From contig OX359189.1 of assembly GCA_947172415.1 (NCBI GenBank), positions 1,076,501 through 1,140,500 on the forward strand: 64,000 bases of DNA, in the 5' to 3' direction. The translations under genes and the position numbers were made by a program. Source of the DNA: Chondrosia reniformis. Lineage: Eukaryota; Porifera; Demospongiae; Chondrillida; Chondrillidae. A model generated the notes under the pieces. It saw nothing but the letters and a program-made list of their open reading frames with translations. It made no database searches and was not told the origin of the DNA. This document shows positions 11,938-23,717 of this stretch, piece after piece. Position 1 is the stretch's first letter. Every line of letters starts with the position of its first letter.

Positions 11938-14862
11938 ATGGCGAAAGAGACAAAGGATGTAACAATACTTGATCTACAGTTTATTGCTGATTCAAGAGCA
12001 ATCAATCATTCTCATGGGATATGCAGACGATTAGGAGTAAGTGAAGCAGTACTTAGTCAGGCTGATGAAAGCTATCCTCTGGGGACAGATGGTGCTCCAT
12101 CAAAAAGATTCATGTATGCCTTGAAATACTGGTTTGATGGGAATGGACATGATGATGGTAAACCTGTACCAGTAGCATTGGATGTGCTGGGTAAGGCACT
12201 TAAAGAGAGTAGATGTAAAGGAGTATTTGAAGAGATGAAGAAAAAACACGGTAAGAAATACGTATTATGTAACTTTTCTTCGGAAATACAAAGTGGAAAG
12301 CATAATTTTCAAATTACTTATAGGGCAAACCTAATAATCTTGGATTAGGTTTGTTGGGTTTCTTCTCTTTCTTCCTCCATTGTGCCAGACAGCTGTTTCT
12401 GGGAATTCCATCCTTCATTAGAGACCCTGGGAGTATTTGTTTCTTGCTGGTCTTCTATGTACATGCTTGTCAATATTGTGATCTTGGAATTCCCTGTAAT
12501 ATATTTTAGATCCTAGCGGAGGTAAACGTCCTATTTCTCTTTTGCATTCTGAAGAACCGGAACCATCTGCAAAGAAACAGAAACCAAATGGTAAGGAAAT
12601 GATAAACTTTACTGCTGTTTCAGGGATTTTCCCTTAATCTGTGAACCTCACAATCATTCTGAGTCTGTATCTACTTCTTCAGCACACCCTTCATATAATT
12701 AATTTTAGTCATGAGGGTTTCATCCTTCAGAAGATTCATCTTTAGTCTTTTGAGCATCTACTAGCTAGGAAATTAGTTGCTGAGGAAGACCCCTATAGGA
12801 TCGAATCTGAAATGTCTGATTCTCAAATAAATTGCATCTCTAGATGCTCAAAAGACTAAAGATGAACCATCTAATAAGATAGGTTTGGTACAGTTAGAAG
12901 AAATCCCTATCATCTATAAGGGGTTAACGCTCTTTCACTGCCACTTGGAGAGCATGTTGTAATTAATTATAATAAATATTAATAATAATAAATAAATAAA
13001 TTTCGGATGGCTTAAGAGCATGTCAAATTAACGTGTGACATTTATAATCCCTGCATGACTTTCCTCATTACATTAGCTTACATATGGCAATAGAAAATGT
13101 AAACAACCTGTTTTTGTTTTAGAAAATTCCAAGTATCTATTAAGAAACAGAGTAAATAAGTAAATAAATGTATAGATGGATATATATACAGTTTAGTTTT
13201 GTATACTGTACAGTTCACCCTCTAAGTTGACCGAACTGTCACTAATATAGCAGCAGGCAAGGTGTTTATTTCTAAACTTTCTGTAGGTAATTCCTCTGAT
13301 GTCGCTGGACTCTTAGCTCTACAGAGAATCTCCTAAGTTTTCCAGGAAATTTATCTGTGGTAACAATTGGTGTAACTGGACATGGGAAGAGTACTTTTTT
13401 GAACTTTCTGTCCAAGATAAAACGTTTTAATGTGCCTTTAGGACATAACGTAGCCAGTTGCACTGAAGGGGTGTCCAAAGCCATTTTAAGCATGAAGGAT
13501 AAGACCTGCCATTTAATAGACACTCCGGGGTTGCTGGATACTGAAAGGGCTTCTGAACTTTGTTTAAAAGGAAAATCAATTGGAGAAATTACTAGTACTA
13601 TTGAGGAAGACACATTGGAGCACCTGAAAGAAGCCTTTCTGCTAGCAGGTAAAACCCTAAATATATTCCTTTTCGTGTACAACCCCTGCTGCAAATGGTC
13701 CATGGAGATGGAAGTAGCTATGAAAGTCTTAGAAGGCATGATATCATGGAAGCACACTGTACTAGTCCTCACTCATGCTGCTGATGCCTTTGACGGAAAG
13801 ACTGTGGAAGAAAGGTTTGAGGAGCTGGAGAGATTCCAAAGAAGTGCAAAGTGTCCTCGAGGTTATAAAAATCTCTTGGAAAGGACAAGAAATCGTTGCA
13901 TGATTGTGGAGAGCAAACACTGGAGCAAAGATGAGGTCCACTATGAAGAGGTACTTAAACAGCTTTTTACATCAATAGAAAGCATTCATACCAAATCTGA
14001 GGGAATTGAGAATGTAGGATTTACATCAGCTCGGGAGAAGGTAGCAGCCAAATTTCTTGAGGATTTTAAAGTTTCAAAGCTTCAAAGGACCTTTTCCACA
14101 GTTGCAGAAAAGTATCAGAGTACTTATAATCAAGTACAAGCCGAGGCAAGACAGTTAGTACCTGTGATACAAGGACTCACAGAAAGTCTTAAAGAAGTTG
14201 GAAAATCGCTTCTAAATTTGAAAGAAAAGATTGTTCGAACAAAAATACTTGCTGCATGTACTTCAATCTTTGGGATTATAACCACTGTATTTAGTGTGGT
14301 AGTTTTGAACCCAGTTGCATTGAGTGGTGGGATTAGTCTATTAGTTGGTGGAATTGCAACTGCTGCCATCACTAGTGTAGTAGAAAACATCAAGAAGCAT
14401 GCTGCAGTCAAAGAAGCTAATGGCTACCTTGCAGATTACAAGAATAAATCAGAAGCCTTCTACAATATCTACAAAATATTCAAAGAGGGTCTTCAATCTG
14501 AGCTTAAGGAAAGAGGAAAATGCCAACTAGGTAATACAGTCAAAGCCATATGCACTTTTCTTCACATTAGTGAAGAGGACTCCACAGCCATTTTGGATAT
14601 TTCTAGTGCTGCCAGAAAGCTTGATATCCTACAAAACCTCAAAGAAGGAAATTTAAGTATGTATGAAGGTACTCCCTTCAGTGTCATGGCTGCCGGCTTG
14701 CTGGAGTTTCTTAAAGGTGAAGATGCAGCTGAAGGTGCTGCCCGTACATATGCTCTCTCAGTAAATTTGGAAAAATCTCCTGATCACTATCTACTAGAAG
14801 CTGTAACAATGATGGAGAGAGAAAGGGATCTGATAAAAGCCCTGGGTGGACTTACTAACTGA
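11938..14862 (+). CDS. Death-domain / AIG1 (GIMAP)-type GTPase fusion protein (643 aa)
   Basis: Three exons join in phase: 11938-12250, 12510-12590 and 13325-14862 (1932 nt). Residues 1-104 read as a Death-fold domain: helix pattern ending CRRLGV, then ALKYWFDGNG with the typical Trp, then ALDVLGKALKESRCKGVFEEMKKKHG. A short linker contains the basic patch KKQK. The C-terminal exon is an AIG1/GIMAP-type P-loop GTPase: G1 GVTGHGKST at 147-155, G3 DTPG at 197-200, G4-like THAAD at 281-285. A coiled segment and a hydrophobic hairpin (about 439-483, rich in Ile, Val, Ala and Gly) follow and could anchor it in a membrane. GIMAP GTPases assemble on membranes and act in lymphocyte survival and immunity; Death domains recruit partner Death domains in apoptotic or innate signalling. 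Joining both suggests a GTP-gated signalling scaffold (inference). A second acceptor at 13285-13286 would break the frame. Confidence 0.85.
12330..12450 (+). repeat. Dispersed repeat family, copy in Death-GIMAP intron 1
   Basis: This segment shares with 34087-34230 and 40036-40150 the order: pyrimidine-rich TTCTT tract, CTCCATTGxGCCAGACA, then a TTTCTGG or similar run. The 34087 copy also continues with CTTCAT...GACCCTG as here. All copies lie on the plus strand and are strongly diverged. No coding capacity; probably an old transposon remnant. Confidence 0.45.
12735..12866. repeat. Perfect 26-bp inverted repeat with 80-bp loop, intronic
   Basis: The arm at 12735-12760 (starting TTCATCTTTAGTC) is exactly reverse-complementary to 12841-12866 (ending GACTAAAGATGAA). 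The loop contains GCTGAGGAAGACC...ATCGAATC at 12779-12807. It lies inside the second intron of the Death-GIMAP gene, so the transcript could form a long hairpin. It resembles a small non-autonomous DNA element or palindromic insertion; no target-site duplication is obvious. Confidence 0.8.
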
Positions 14863-15229
14863 AGCATGCACTACCTTAATTCAGACTTGCTTTATTTTCA
14901 CCAAACATTTTTCACATAATTTCTAAATAGTCACTTTTCATGTAGTTCATATATGTATACTGTCTATGATATTAAATTTAAATGTATACTCAAGATGGTC
15001 CAATTCACTTGATGGCAGCTGATTAGGCTAGATGCATACGTTGCATGGTTGTTATATGTTTTAAAGTGGTTGAATTTAGATGAACATTGAACCTTAGCCA
15101 GTCTCTACAGGAACTCTTAAATATACCCCAGAACTGTTGTACAACTTTCAAAATTTTATCTGTTATAATTATCTATTTGGCATATAAGAAATGTTACAAC
15201 GATAAACACACAAAACAAGGTTACAGATG
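14863..15229. other. Convergent 3' intergenic region
   Basis: About 370 bp between the stop of the Death-GIMAP gene (+) and the stop of the NDUFB4-like gene (-). It is AT-rich and should hold both 3' UTRs. I see no gene in it. Confidence 0.6.
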
Positions 15230-15630
15230 TCAGAGGTATTTCTTGACGGGTCTCTTGAGTCTCCTGTCCTGTTGCTGTCTCGAGAACTTAAGGATCTGGT
15301 ATATCGCGAAAGGAACAAGACCCACCCATATTATGGTGTAGAGGGTGTTCTTTTTCGTGAACTTGAAGTGCTCTTCAGTGGTCTCTCTCATCTTTCCCCA
15401 TCTTTCAATTGCCTCGGAACGCTAAAAAAGTAAAACAGTGATTTTTGTACAAAAAGAATTTAATAAAAACGTACACGTAAACTGGCTATAGCTATGAGGT
15501 CCACCATTAATAATTAAACTTATACAGCAAGTATCGAACTGATATAAATACCACAGGCACTTACAATAATTTGTCCTCTAGCTTCAGGTGGAATCTTCGG
15601 TCGAACTATCACTCTAGTTCCACCCGCCAT
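15230..15630 (-). CDS. NDUFB4: NADH dehydrogenase 1 beta subcomplex subunit 4-like protein (85 aa)
   Basis: Two exons, 15565-15630 and 15230-15421, join in phase 0 and give 85 residues. The protein starts MAGGTRVIVRPKIPPEARGQ. It has a basic/aromatic stretch (ERWGKMRETTEEHFKFTKKN), one membrane helix (LYTIIWVGLVPFAIYQILKF) and a charged C-terminus ending KKYL. The pattern of a short hydrophilic N-terminus, PxFxxTxKN before one transmembrane helix, then a charged tail, matches the NDUFB4 accessory subunit of mitochondrial complex I in the inner membrane. Human NDUFB4 is longer (129 aa), so the N-terminal half is reduced here. Identification rests on topology and a short motif; another single-pass complex I subunit is possible. 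Its start codon lies 25 bp from that of CEP162 on the other strand. Confidence 0.6.
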
Positions 15631-15655
15631 TTTAGCACCAACTAAATTTAGGAAA
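15631..15655. promoter_or_regulatory. Ultra-short divergent start region, NDUFB4-like / CEP162
   Basis: Only 25 bp lie between the two divergent ATGs, so each gene's 5' UTR and core promoter must overlap the other gene's first exon or intron, unless one start is wrong. Both exon 1 reading frames end at good donors, which supports the starts. Confidence 0.5.
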
Positions 15656-18600
15656 ATGTCCGTCTCTGGAAGCGAAATTGATTCCGAATTCGAGAAGTTT
15701 ATGCAAGCGGTAAGAAAGTATTTTTCTATGATAATCATTAGCGAATATAAGCAAAATATTTTATTTTTGCTTGGTTCGTAAAGTTGAAGTGGCGCAGTTT
15801 TAAGTGCAAACTTTGCTTAATAATTGCATTACTCCGTTCTCTCGCTTTATTAACAGTCTCTTACGACAAATGGGACCAGTATTACGTTATTTGACAGTAA
15901 AGGAGAGAGTGCATCCTTCTCCCAAAGTAGAGCGGAAGGATTCGAAGCGTCGCAGAATGCTTTTAATGTGAATTCTGGTGCAAGTTGGCTTAAAGCTTCC
16001 GCTGTCGAAGAACCTAATATTCATGCAGTGACTCTTAATACAAAAGAGGTTGAAAAAGCAGGCCATGAAACTTCAACTGGAACTATTTCTACATCGCATG
16101 AAGAATTCAGTCGAGATAGCCTAGAAGGTATTTTGCGTAACTTAGGCCTACGTATATAAAGGTCATTTGCAACAGAAGATAATAGGTAACCGCCGATAGC
16201 TCAGTTGGTAGAGCGGTGGACTGTAGAGGTGTTAGAAATCCATAGGTCGCTGGTTCGAATCCGGCTCGGCGGACTTTTTACTTTTTTCCCTCTTCTCTTT
16301 TTTTTCTCTTTAGCCTCAAATAATGACTCTACCAAGCATATTGGTAGAGAAACTATGGAAGAGCTTGAAGACAAAATGCAATTCTTTACAGCTCTAGAAA
16401 AAGAAAAGGATGCAGAAATAGATTATGAGAAGCTAAACAGAGAATTAACAATGACAGAGACATTTTCAGCTTTGCCAGCCAATATAGCAGAGAGTGATAA
16501 TATAGCAGCAAAAAGGAATTCTATTTCCTCAACAGTATCCTCAACAGTGACTTATGAAAGTGATTTTACAGACGCACAAGATGATATGGATGTGTTAGAT
16601 TCCAATGTAGATGAGAAGAGGATGGCATCCTACACTGGAGGTAGTACATCACATGGCTCATCTACCCCAAGTGATACAGAGAGTAGTGAGTCTGGTAGTG
16701 AGGTCCCTCGCAGTTTGGTGTCTGCAGCAGGAGGACCTGGTGATCAAGCTGTGCCTGTTACTGAGGATAGCTCTACTGCTAAGAATGTGCCTGTTACTGA
16801 GGACAGCTCTACTGCTAAGAATGTGCCTGTTACTGAGGATAGCAGTCGTGCATTATCCAGCTCTGAAAACAGAGGCTTTGATCTGTCTCCTATTCATGTA
16901 GTCTCACCTTCCCTACCAGGCCAAGATTACATGCATCGGAACAGTGGAACATCTGCTGTGGAGACACCTTCCAAAGTTCAAGTAGAGGATATACCCTCTA
17001 AACCACCTATACCACCTATACCAGTGGGCGTGTTCTCTGAAGTACTACGCATGCCCTCCCAACCAATGCATAAATCATCCAAGGTACCGGACACACCCTC
17101 CAAGGTACTAGACACACCCTCCAAGGTACTAGACACACCCTCCAAGGTACTAGACACACCCTCCAAGGTACTAGACACACCCTCCAAGGTACTAGACACA
17201 CCCTCCAAGGTACTGGACACACCCTCCAAGGTACTAGACACACCCTCCAAGGTACTGGACATGCCCACCAAGATTAAAGAAAAGGACACGCCCTCACAAC
17301 TAGTGGATATACCCTCCAAAGTACACAGTGCACCTTATAATGATAAGAGTGCTGTCTCTCTCACTGAGGGAGATGTAAGCCTTTCTGAATCCACCACAGA
17401 CCAAGTCAACGAGAGCCTCCAACAGGACCTAGAGGAGGTCCAGGCGGCTCTCAAAGCAGCTGGATTGCCGGGCTTTAGTGAAGAGGAGCTCTCCCCAGAT
17501 GAGTCCATGGACGTTGAGGAGGTCATGAAGGACATGGCTAGGGAAGAGTTGATGTCAATGACAAAGAGCCTGATAGAAGAACACATGGCTGCCAAGGGCA
17601 AGGTAGAACCTTCTCCCCAGCTAGCCAGCCCTTCAGACTCTGTTACTGGAAAACCAAACAAGATAAGCCCCAAGGAATCTGTAAAAACTCAAGGACCATC
17701 ACTGGCAAAGAGTGCTTTGAAGAGAATTCACAAGCAAACTGTAACTTCTAGTTCTGTTAAGGCAGGGCAGAAGACATCGAATGGATCAGCAACCAGAAAG
17801 GTTACTCAGCCAGTAAGGAGGGCAGTGCAATCAGCTAAAAAGACACTACCATCACTCCCTAGCAGAATGCAAAGAGAGGTATTAGCAATGCATATGTACA
17901 TGTAACAGTCTGTATTTGGACGTGCAATAGTCCCTCCAATATGGTTTGAGTCAGTTCCTCTACTTATAACTAAGGTCAATATGAATATGATGAAATTGAT
18001 GAAACTGTCCATTATGCTAGTGACTCACTGACTTTTTACTCTGCCTCAGGAGAAGGAGCAGGAGTTAGTGAAAGAATTGGACCAGTTGAAAATTGCTCTA
18101 GAGGAAGAAATCTGCCAACATCAAAGCACAAAGGAGAAGTGTGCTACAAGAGAGAGGGAGTTGATTCAAAAGGAAGAGTCACTGAAACTACATCACCGAG
18201 AGGAAGTGCACCATTTAAAAAAAGAGATCTTCTCTTTAGCTGCAAAGGTACGTATACACAATAGTTAGTTTTGTATATGTACTGTAACAGTGTGTATGTA
18301 TGTGTGTGTGTTTAGCTGCGGGACAATAACAGGATGAATGAGAGTGAGTGTAATCATGAAACATTGAAAGAAACAGAGAAGGAACAGTTTGAAAAGGAGC
18401 TACAAAGTCAGGAGAAGTTGTTGGCTGATTATCAGAGGGTGAGTAGACTAGACTTTTGTTGATATTGAAACAATCCTTTCGGATTTGGGAGCGTTAAGAG
18501 ACGCAGTCTGTTGAAGAGAATTCTTCATCTTGAATGTTTTGATCCTGAGGGTCTATCATCTGAAATCACTGCAGTTTGAAATCCCTACTAGACTTTTGTT

Positions 18601-21600
18601 GTTTGTATTATATGCAAGTTTGGAGCGATTTTACTTTTAAGTCATAAAGAGTCTGTACATCCTAGCCTCATGTCAAACATTGTTGTTGTAATTTCAGGAG
18701 AATGAAAAGATATATTGCGACTTGCAGAAGTGTCAGAAGGAGTTGAAGACTACCAGAGAGAGGCTTTCAGAAGAAAATAGACATTTAAAAATAGAACTTG
18801 CAAATGAGAGGTACGTACGTACATAATACGTTTGTTGCTTGATTATGAAACATTATAAAACTCCAAAGCCCAAAGAAGTCATTGAAGAAATTGACACTTT
18901 TGTGTATATAGCCTTCCCTGGCTTTAATAGTGGTACTACAAGAACTGGCTATATTAAGCTGATTTCTTCCATATAGGGCTAAAAGTGAAAGAAAATCGGA
19001 ACGGTTGCTTGGAGACAGTGTAGTAGTAAGTGAGGTCAGTCCTTCAATGGAGCACTTGGAAGGGAACCTGGAACAGTCCAGGCATGAAAATACTAAACTA
19101 GTTTCAAAGGTTGCTCAGTTAGAACAGATGATTTCAGTTTATGAAAGGGATTTAAGAAGTGTTACATCTGAGAGAGATTCTTTGAAAGAACATCTTCATT
19201 TCACAGTTCCAAATCAGGAGCTCACTAGACTTAGAGAGACACATAAGGAAGAAGTCAGAGAACTTGAAAGAAAGCTAAAATGGTTTGCCGAGAATCAACG
19301 ACTGCTTGACCAGGATGCTGAGGTGTTGAGGGCAAAGGACCGAGAAATTGAAGAACTTAGAGTGAAGCTGGAGGAGGCAAGTGAGAATACGCTGAAACAA
19401 AAGGAAATAACAAAAGAGAGAGTTTCTGATGCCAGAAGGATCAGAGACCTTGAGCGACAGATCAAAGAGATGGAAACGATTATACAGAGACGCTTTCCAA
19501 ACTCCATTACTGCCATGATCTATGCGACATCTCATGAGGACGAAAAGAAGAGTGAACCCAAGAGAGATGCTGGTCAGCCCTTGCCTTCAGCCCTGTACCT
19601 TGAGAGGAGAGTCAGAAAACTGGAGAATGAACTGGAGGAGAAGGACAAGGAGCATTCCAGGAAAGTTAGGACCTTGCAGCAGCAGTATACAGCTATGGAG
19701 GTACAGTATGTAGTTCATTTGTTAGTTTTTTAGTACCCTTTTCCTCTCTGCACACTCCTACTTTCACCTGTAGTTTCAGAATGAAGCTGAACTGAAAAAG
19801 GTACGCCAGCAACTGGAGGAGTATCAAAGGCTGTCTTCTTCCCTCCAGAGGGCTACCCACCCCCACACCACAGTGCAGGCCTTGCAGAGGGAATTGGAGA
19901 AAACAAAGTTGATCCATCAGACAAAAATGGCTGAATTGAGGCAAGAGTTAGGAAATCTAAAGAAGAAATCATCTCGCGACAGTGATCAAAATAGGATAAG
20001 AGACCGTACCAATCAGCCCAACCAGGAAGTAAGGACCACGCCTTCCAGACCTCTGAAGGAGGGGAGTGGAGGGGAATATGAAGCAGCAATAAAGGGCTTG
20101 GAGCAGGAACTAATTATGAAAAAGAAGGAATGGTCTAGGATGAAAAGAGAAAGAGATTCATTTGCTAAAGCAGTGGATCAACTTCGAGATCAACTTGAGA
20201 AAAGAGAGAACTCTGATCCATCACAGTTTCACAGTAAAGAAGTGGAGTCACTTGTGACAGAAAACAATGGTCTGAGGCAGCAGGTATGTCACAGTGAGAC
20301 CTGCCAGAAGGCACCTGTACTGTAAATTAATCTCAGTCTTTATAGCCCATGATAGTAAGAGATCTCAGTTCTGTAATAATGGTATACATAGGAAGCAGAA
20401 ATCACTGAGAATTAGACTTGGGTCAGTTGACTTCAACTGTTTTGCATTTATCTTTTCTACTGGTAACTTGAATTTACTCCTATATAATTATTTCTAAATT
20501 ACTCCACAGTACATACACTCTTGATCGGTATGTGTATATATCTTAAAAGTTGAAAAATTCATTTCACTCTAATGTGCCCTTCCCATCTGCTGCTGTTGCT
20601 GTATGTACAGGTGTCCCAGTTACAGCTGGAGATGGCTCACCACAGGGTGCAGTATCAGAGTGACATTGCACAGGTTGAGACTACAAGGCGAGAAACTGAA
20701 GAACAATTGCAAGAGAAGGTGCTACATGAATTACCCAACTCACCTTTTCCTACATTAATGATGATGTCATATGAATTGTGTGATGGTGTCATGTGACTTG
20801 TGTGATGGTGTCATGTGACTTGTATGATGGGGTCATGTGACTTGTGTGATGGTGTCTGTTTAGATAAAGTCTATTTGTGAGGAACACAAAAAAGAGATTG
20901 AGGATCTGATGGCTAAGTATGTTCAGACCCAGTCCAAATCTGCTGTGTTGAAATTGAAATCAAAACTGGCTAATCATGAGGTTTGTACAAACATGCACAT
21001 TCCGTGATTGTGGTTTTAGTTATCAATCACTTCATTAGGTTAACTCCTACCTAAAAGTACATATGCTTGGCTGTATGGCGTCCTCTACTGTTTGTCTATA
21101 CCTGTACGTTCGTAGGTCCAAATCTTCCACCTAAAGGAGCAGCTCGAAGCAGCCAAATTAGATTCCGATGCTCTGGTTTCATCAAAGCTAAGGGAGAAAC
21201 ACTTAGAGGATCAGTTGAAAAAGATTGCTTTAGAGCTTGTGGAAGCCAAACGCTATCACTCACCAGTTAGTACATTTGGTTAATGTAAACTGGTCATGGT
21301 TGATTGGCCATTGTTTCAGTAGGCCCCTCCCACAGGAAATAGGCTGAATCTATTGAGGGACTATTTCTGTCTTAATTAGATAATCACTGATTTGGTAATC
21401 AATTACTTAAAAGGAATAGTGGATTATAATAGCAGCTCAGTAGCTGTACAGATGTACAGAGAGAGCTAAATCCAGTTGCTTCTGTATTCCCCACAATAGA
21501 TGTTATATACTTTCACATTACTTCCATCATTATGATTATCAGTGTAATTGTATACTTAATGCGGTTCTCAAGTGACAGTGACAGTACATTTCACAGTCTA

Positions 21601-23496
21601 TTGTTCTCATAATAGCATAGTCATAGCTCTAATGTTCTTCCTGTAACATAAACTTAATACAATAGGAACTTACATGCATAAGTGGGCAGCTTGAGGATAT
21701 TGTACTGTATTGTACTTTGCAAGTTATTTTTATTATCCTTTCAGGAAATGCATCATTACGGTATACTGCTCAACAAGATAACATCTTTAGAGAGCAGGTA
21801 GGTTTGGTTGATCAACTAAAGTGCTTACATGATCAAATTATCATAATACTCTTGCGTCTCTGTTTGGTCCTGCATATACATCTATCATCACTACAAAGTC
21901 TTGCTATGAATATAATTACCCATGTGTCTTACTATGAATATAATTACCCATGTGTCTTACTATGAATATAATTACCCATGTGGGCCCTGTAGTGAGTATT
22001 TGAAGTAGGTTTATGTCACCTCTGAGATTTCTGTCATTTTTGATATGGTGTGAATGTTATGATGCAGAGGTGCTGTATTTGCAAGTAATCTGTGTCAATC
22101 ATGACATATTATAATTAGTTATATACTCCTACATATTACGAGCTGTACTGTATGTAAGTAATTCCTCACACCATAGGATCACAGAGTTGAAAGAGAGGCG
22201 AGATAGTGAACTACATACTGGCACGAAGCCATCTAATCGCTCTCTACATCAAGTTGAGGTAGTTTATATGTAGAATCTGGAGCCCATTTTGTGCATACCT
22301 TGTAAATGGTTCTATGTGTGACTTTTGTTTGCTATCTCCTGAGGATCTCCCTTCTATTCACAAGCTCATGGGTAATGTGGGCAATGGAAATATTACTTTA
22401 TCTGTGCATTCCTCAAATCATTAGTTTTTGTCTAAATGTCGTTTTTAAAAGCTAAAACAGTGTTTATGTTTACCAATAACATTTCTGTCTGCATTTGAAC
22501 TAAGCATCTTAGCTAGGTATTGCCACTAGTATTAACGTATACATGGTGTCCTCTGCTTGTGTGTTTGATGACACGACAGAGAGCCTCTCTCAATCGTAAA
22601 TCACTACAAGCAATCAGGAAAGCCCTTCCTATTCCAAATTAGGAGACAATATGGATCAGTTACAACTGTTGAGTTTGATTTCTGTATAGACATCAAGGCT
22701 ACCGTCTCACTACATGCTACGCAGCTAACAGAAATACTCAAGAGCTACTATTTGTGGTACTAGTATAGTTAAGCAGACCTTTCCCCTCCCCCCCCCCCCC
22801 AAAGTATTGCCAGAATCCATACGTACTTTAATTGTTGTGCTAACATGTGCAGTATACTACGTACACCTATAACTCTCTTGTTAAGGAGTCCCTCCCTACC
22901 CTCCCTTCCTGGTCTACAACCTGATGGGGTTACTGTCACATAGCTTAGTACTCACTGTAGCTAATATTTCAGATGGTCATGTTACAGTGTACCTTGTTAT
23001 AGTACATATATCACTAAAGTGTTGAGCAATACTGGTCAATGTTCATGGCTTCAAGTCTGTGATGAAGAGTATATCTTGTCTCTACATGTCCATGGAAATC
23101 TTTATACGAAAATAGTCACTTCTTTAGGATGGCCATCACTTATGTAGATGACTGCACTTTTGTCTGTGCTTGCATGCCTATTCCAGTCACATGTGGGACC
23201 CAATTAAATGGCTAATAGACAAGTGGCCATATCTTTATATGTATGTATATATCTACGTATAACAATCAGTTCATACATAGTGTTTTGTAGCATATAAGCT
23301 CCTCTGTAGTTTCATCTCTATGTTTCATGTTACTATATGTATTGTACAGAAGCAGTGGGCCAAGAGGCTCTTGGAGAAGAATGCAGAAGTGGAGACCTTT
23401 AGAGTGCAGTTGGATGACATTTTGAGCACGCTAGAGACCTTGAGACTGCATTCTCTCACACGTCCATCATCTATCACGTCCTGTAACTCTTCCTAA
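15656..23496 (+). CDS. CEP162: Centrosomal protein of 162 kDa homologue (1404 aa)
   Basis: Fourteen exons join in phase: 15656-15709, 15857-16127, 16314-17878, 18050-18247, 18316-18438, 18698-18810, 18977-19700, 19774-20283, 20611-20718, 20864-20980, 21116-21265, 21745-21797, 22177-22258 and 23350-23496 (4215 nt). The length, 1404 residues, is almost that of human CEP162 (about 1403). Residues 1-630 are acidic, Ser/Thr-rich and low-complexity, with tandem repeats; 631 to about 1385 are continuous charged coiled coil. The segment RRFPNSITAMIYA near residue 950, followed by SALYLERRVRKLENELEEKD, resembles the conserved CEP162 core as I remember it. Family role: axoneme-recognition protein at the distal end of centrioles that helps assemble the ciliary transition zone. 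Its product should act at the basal body. Intron 2 holds a tRNA gene, and the last intron is about 1.1 kb. The main uncertainty is alternative exons in the middle. Confidence 0.83.
16190..16273 (+). tRNA. tRNA-Tyr (GTA) with 11-nt intron, nested in CEP162 intron 2
   Basis: Full cloverleaf: acceptor CCGCCGA pairs with TCGGCGG, followed by discriminator A. A box TAGCTCAGTTGGTAGAG; anticodon stem GTGGA/TCCAT around loop CTGTAGA (anticodon GTA); B box GGTTCGAATCC. An 11-nt intron (16227-16237) interrupts after position 37, where eukaryotic tRNA-Tyr introns sit. It is on the same strand as CEP162 and ends 40 nt before the exon at 16314. A T-rich run follows and can serve as Pol III terminator. Confidence 0.96.
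16750..16857 (+). repeat. 36-bp coding tandem repeat in CEP162, three copies
   Basis: Encodes VPVTEDSSTAKN twice, then VPVTEDSSRALS. It lies in the disordered N-terminal half, and the copies are nearly identical, so the duplication is recent. Confidence 0.9.
17090..17257 (+). repeat. 21-bp coding minisatellite in CEP162, eight copies
   Basis: Encodes DTPSKVL eight times with almost no nucleotide divergence, flanked by degenerate units (KVP before, DMPTK and DTPSQLVDIPSK after). The unit is a multiple of three, so copy-number change keeps the frame. TPSK is a possible proline-directed phosphorylation site. Confidence 0.95.
20777..20857 (+). repeat. 22-bp tandem repeat in CEP162 intron
   Basis: Unit GTGTGATGGTGTCATGTGACTT, about 3.6 copies, between the exons ending at 20718 and starting at 20864. 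It contains the E-box-like CATGTG core in each unit. Confidence 0.9.
21904..21982 (+). repeat. 28-bp tandem repeat in CEP162 intron, about three copies
   Basis: The unit begins CTATGAATATAATTACCC and ends ATGTGTCTTA; the copies are essentially identical. Intronic, no coding effect. Confidence 0.9.
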
Positions 23497-23717
23497 TGAC
23501 TTCAAACAAGCCATATACACACATTTTATCATTTTTTTTATTTTTATCTAAAATGATACAACTTCTACTATTAACTCAAATATATACATCATACATAAAT
23601 ACAATAAATTCACATATTTTAACAAAATAAAAAATATAAGTTATTTGTTTGTAATTTACAATAGTTAAATGAGGATGAGTTAGTCATCAATTTCTGACAC
23701 AAGTAACCACTTGACTC

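Noticed and set aside
16205-16313. Open frame extending CEP162 exon 3 upstream through the tRNA
   Set aside because: The frame reads through tRNA-Tyr and a T-rich tract. The acceptor at 16312-16313 joins in phase with the exon at 15857-16127, so this part is intron.
16978-17319. Minus-strand frame with SSTLEGV repeats
   Set aside because: Antisense shadow of the DTPSKVL coding repeat in CEP162.
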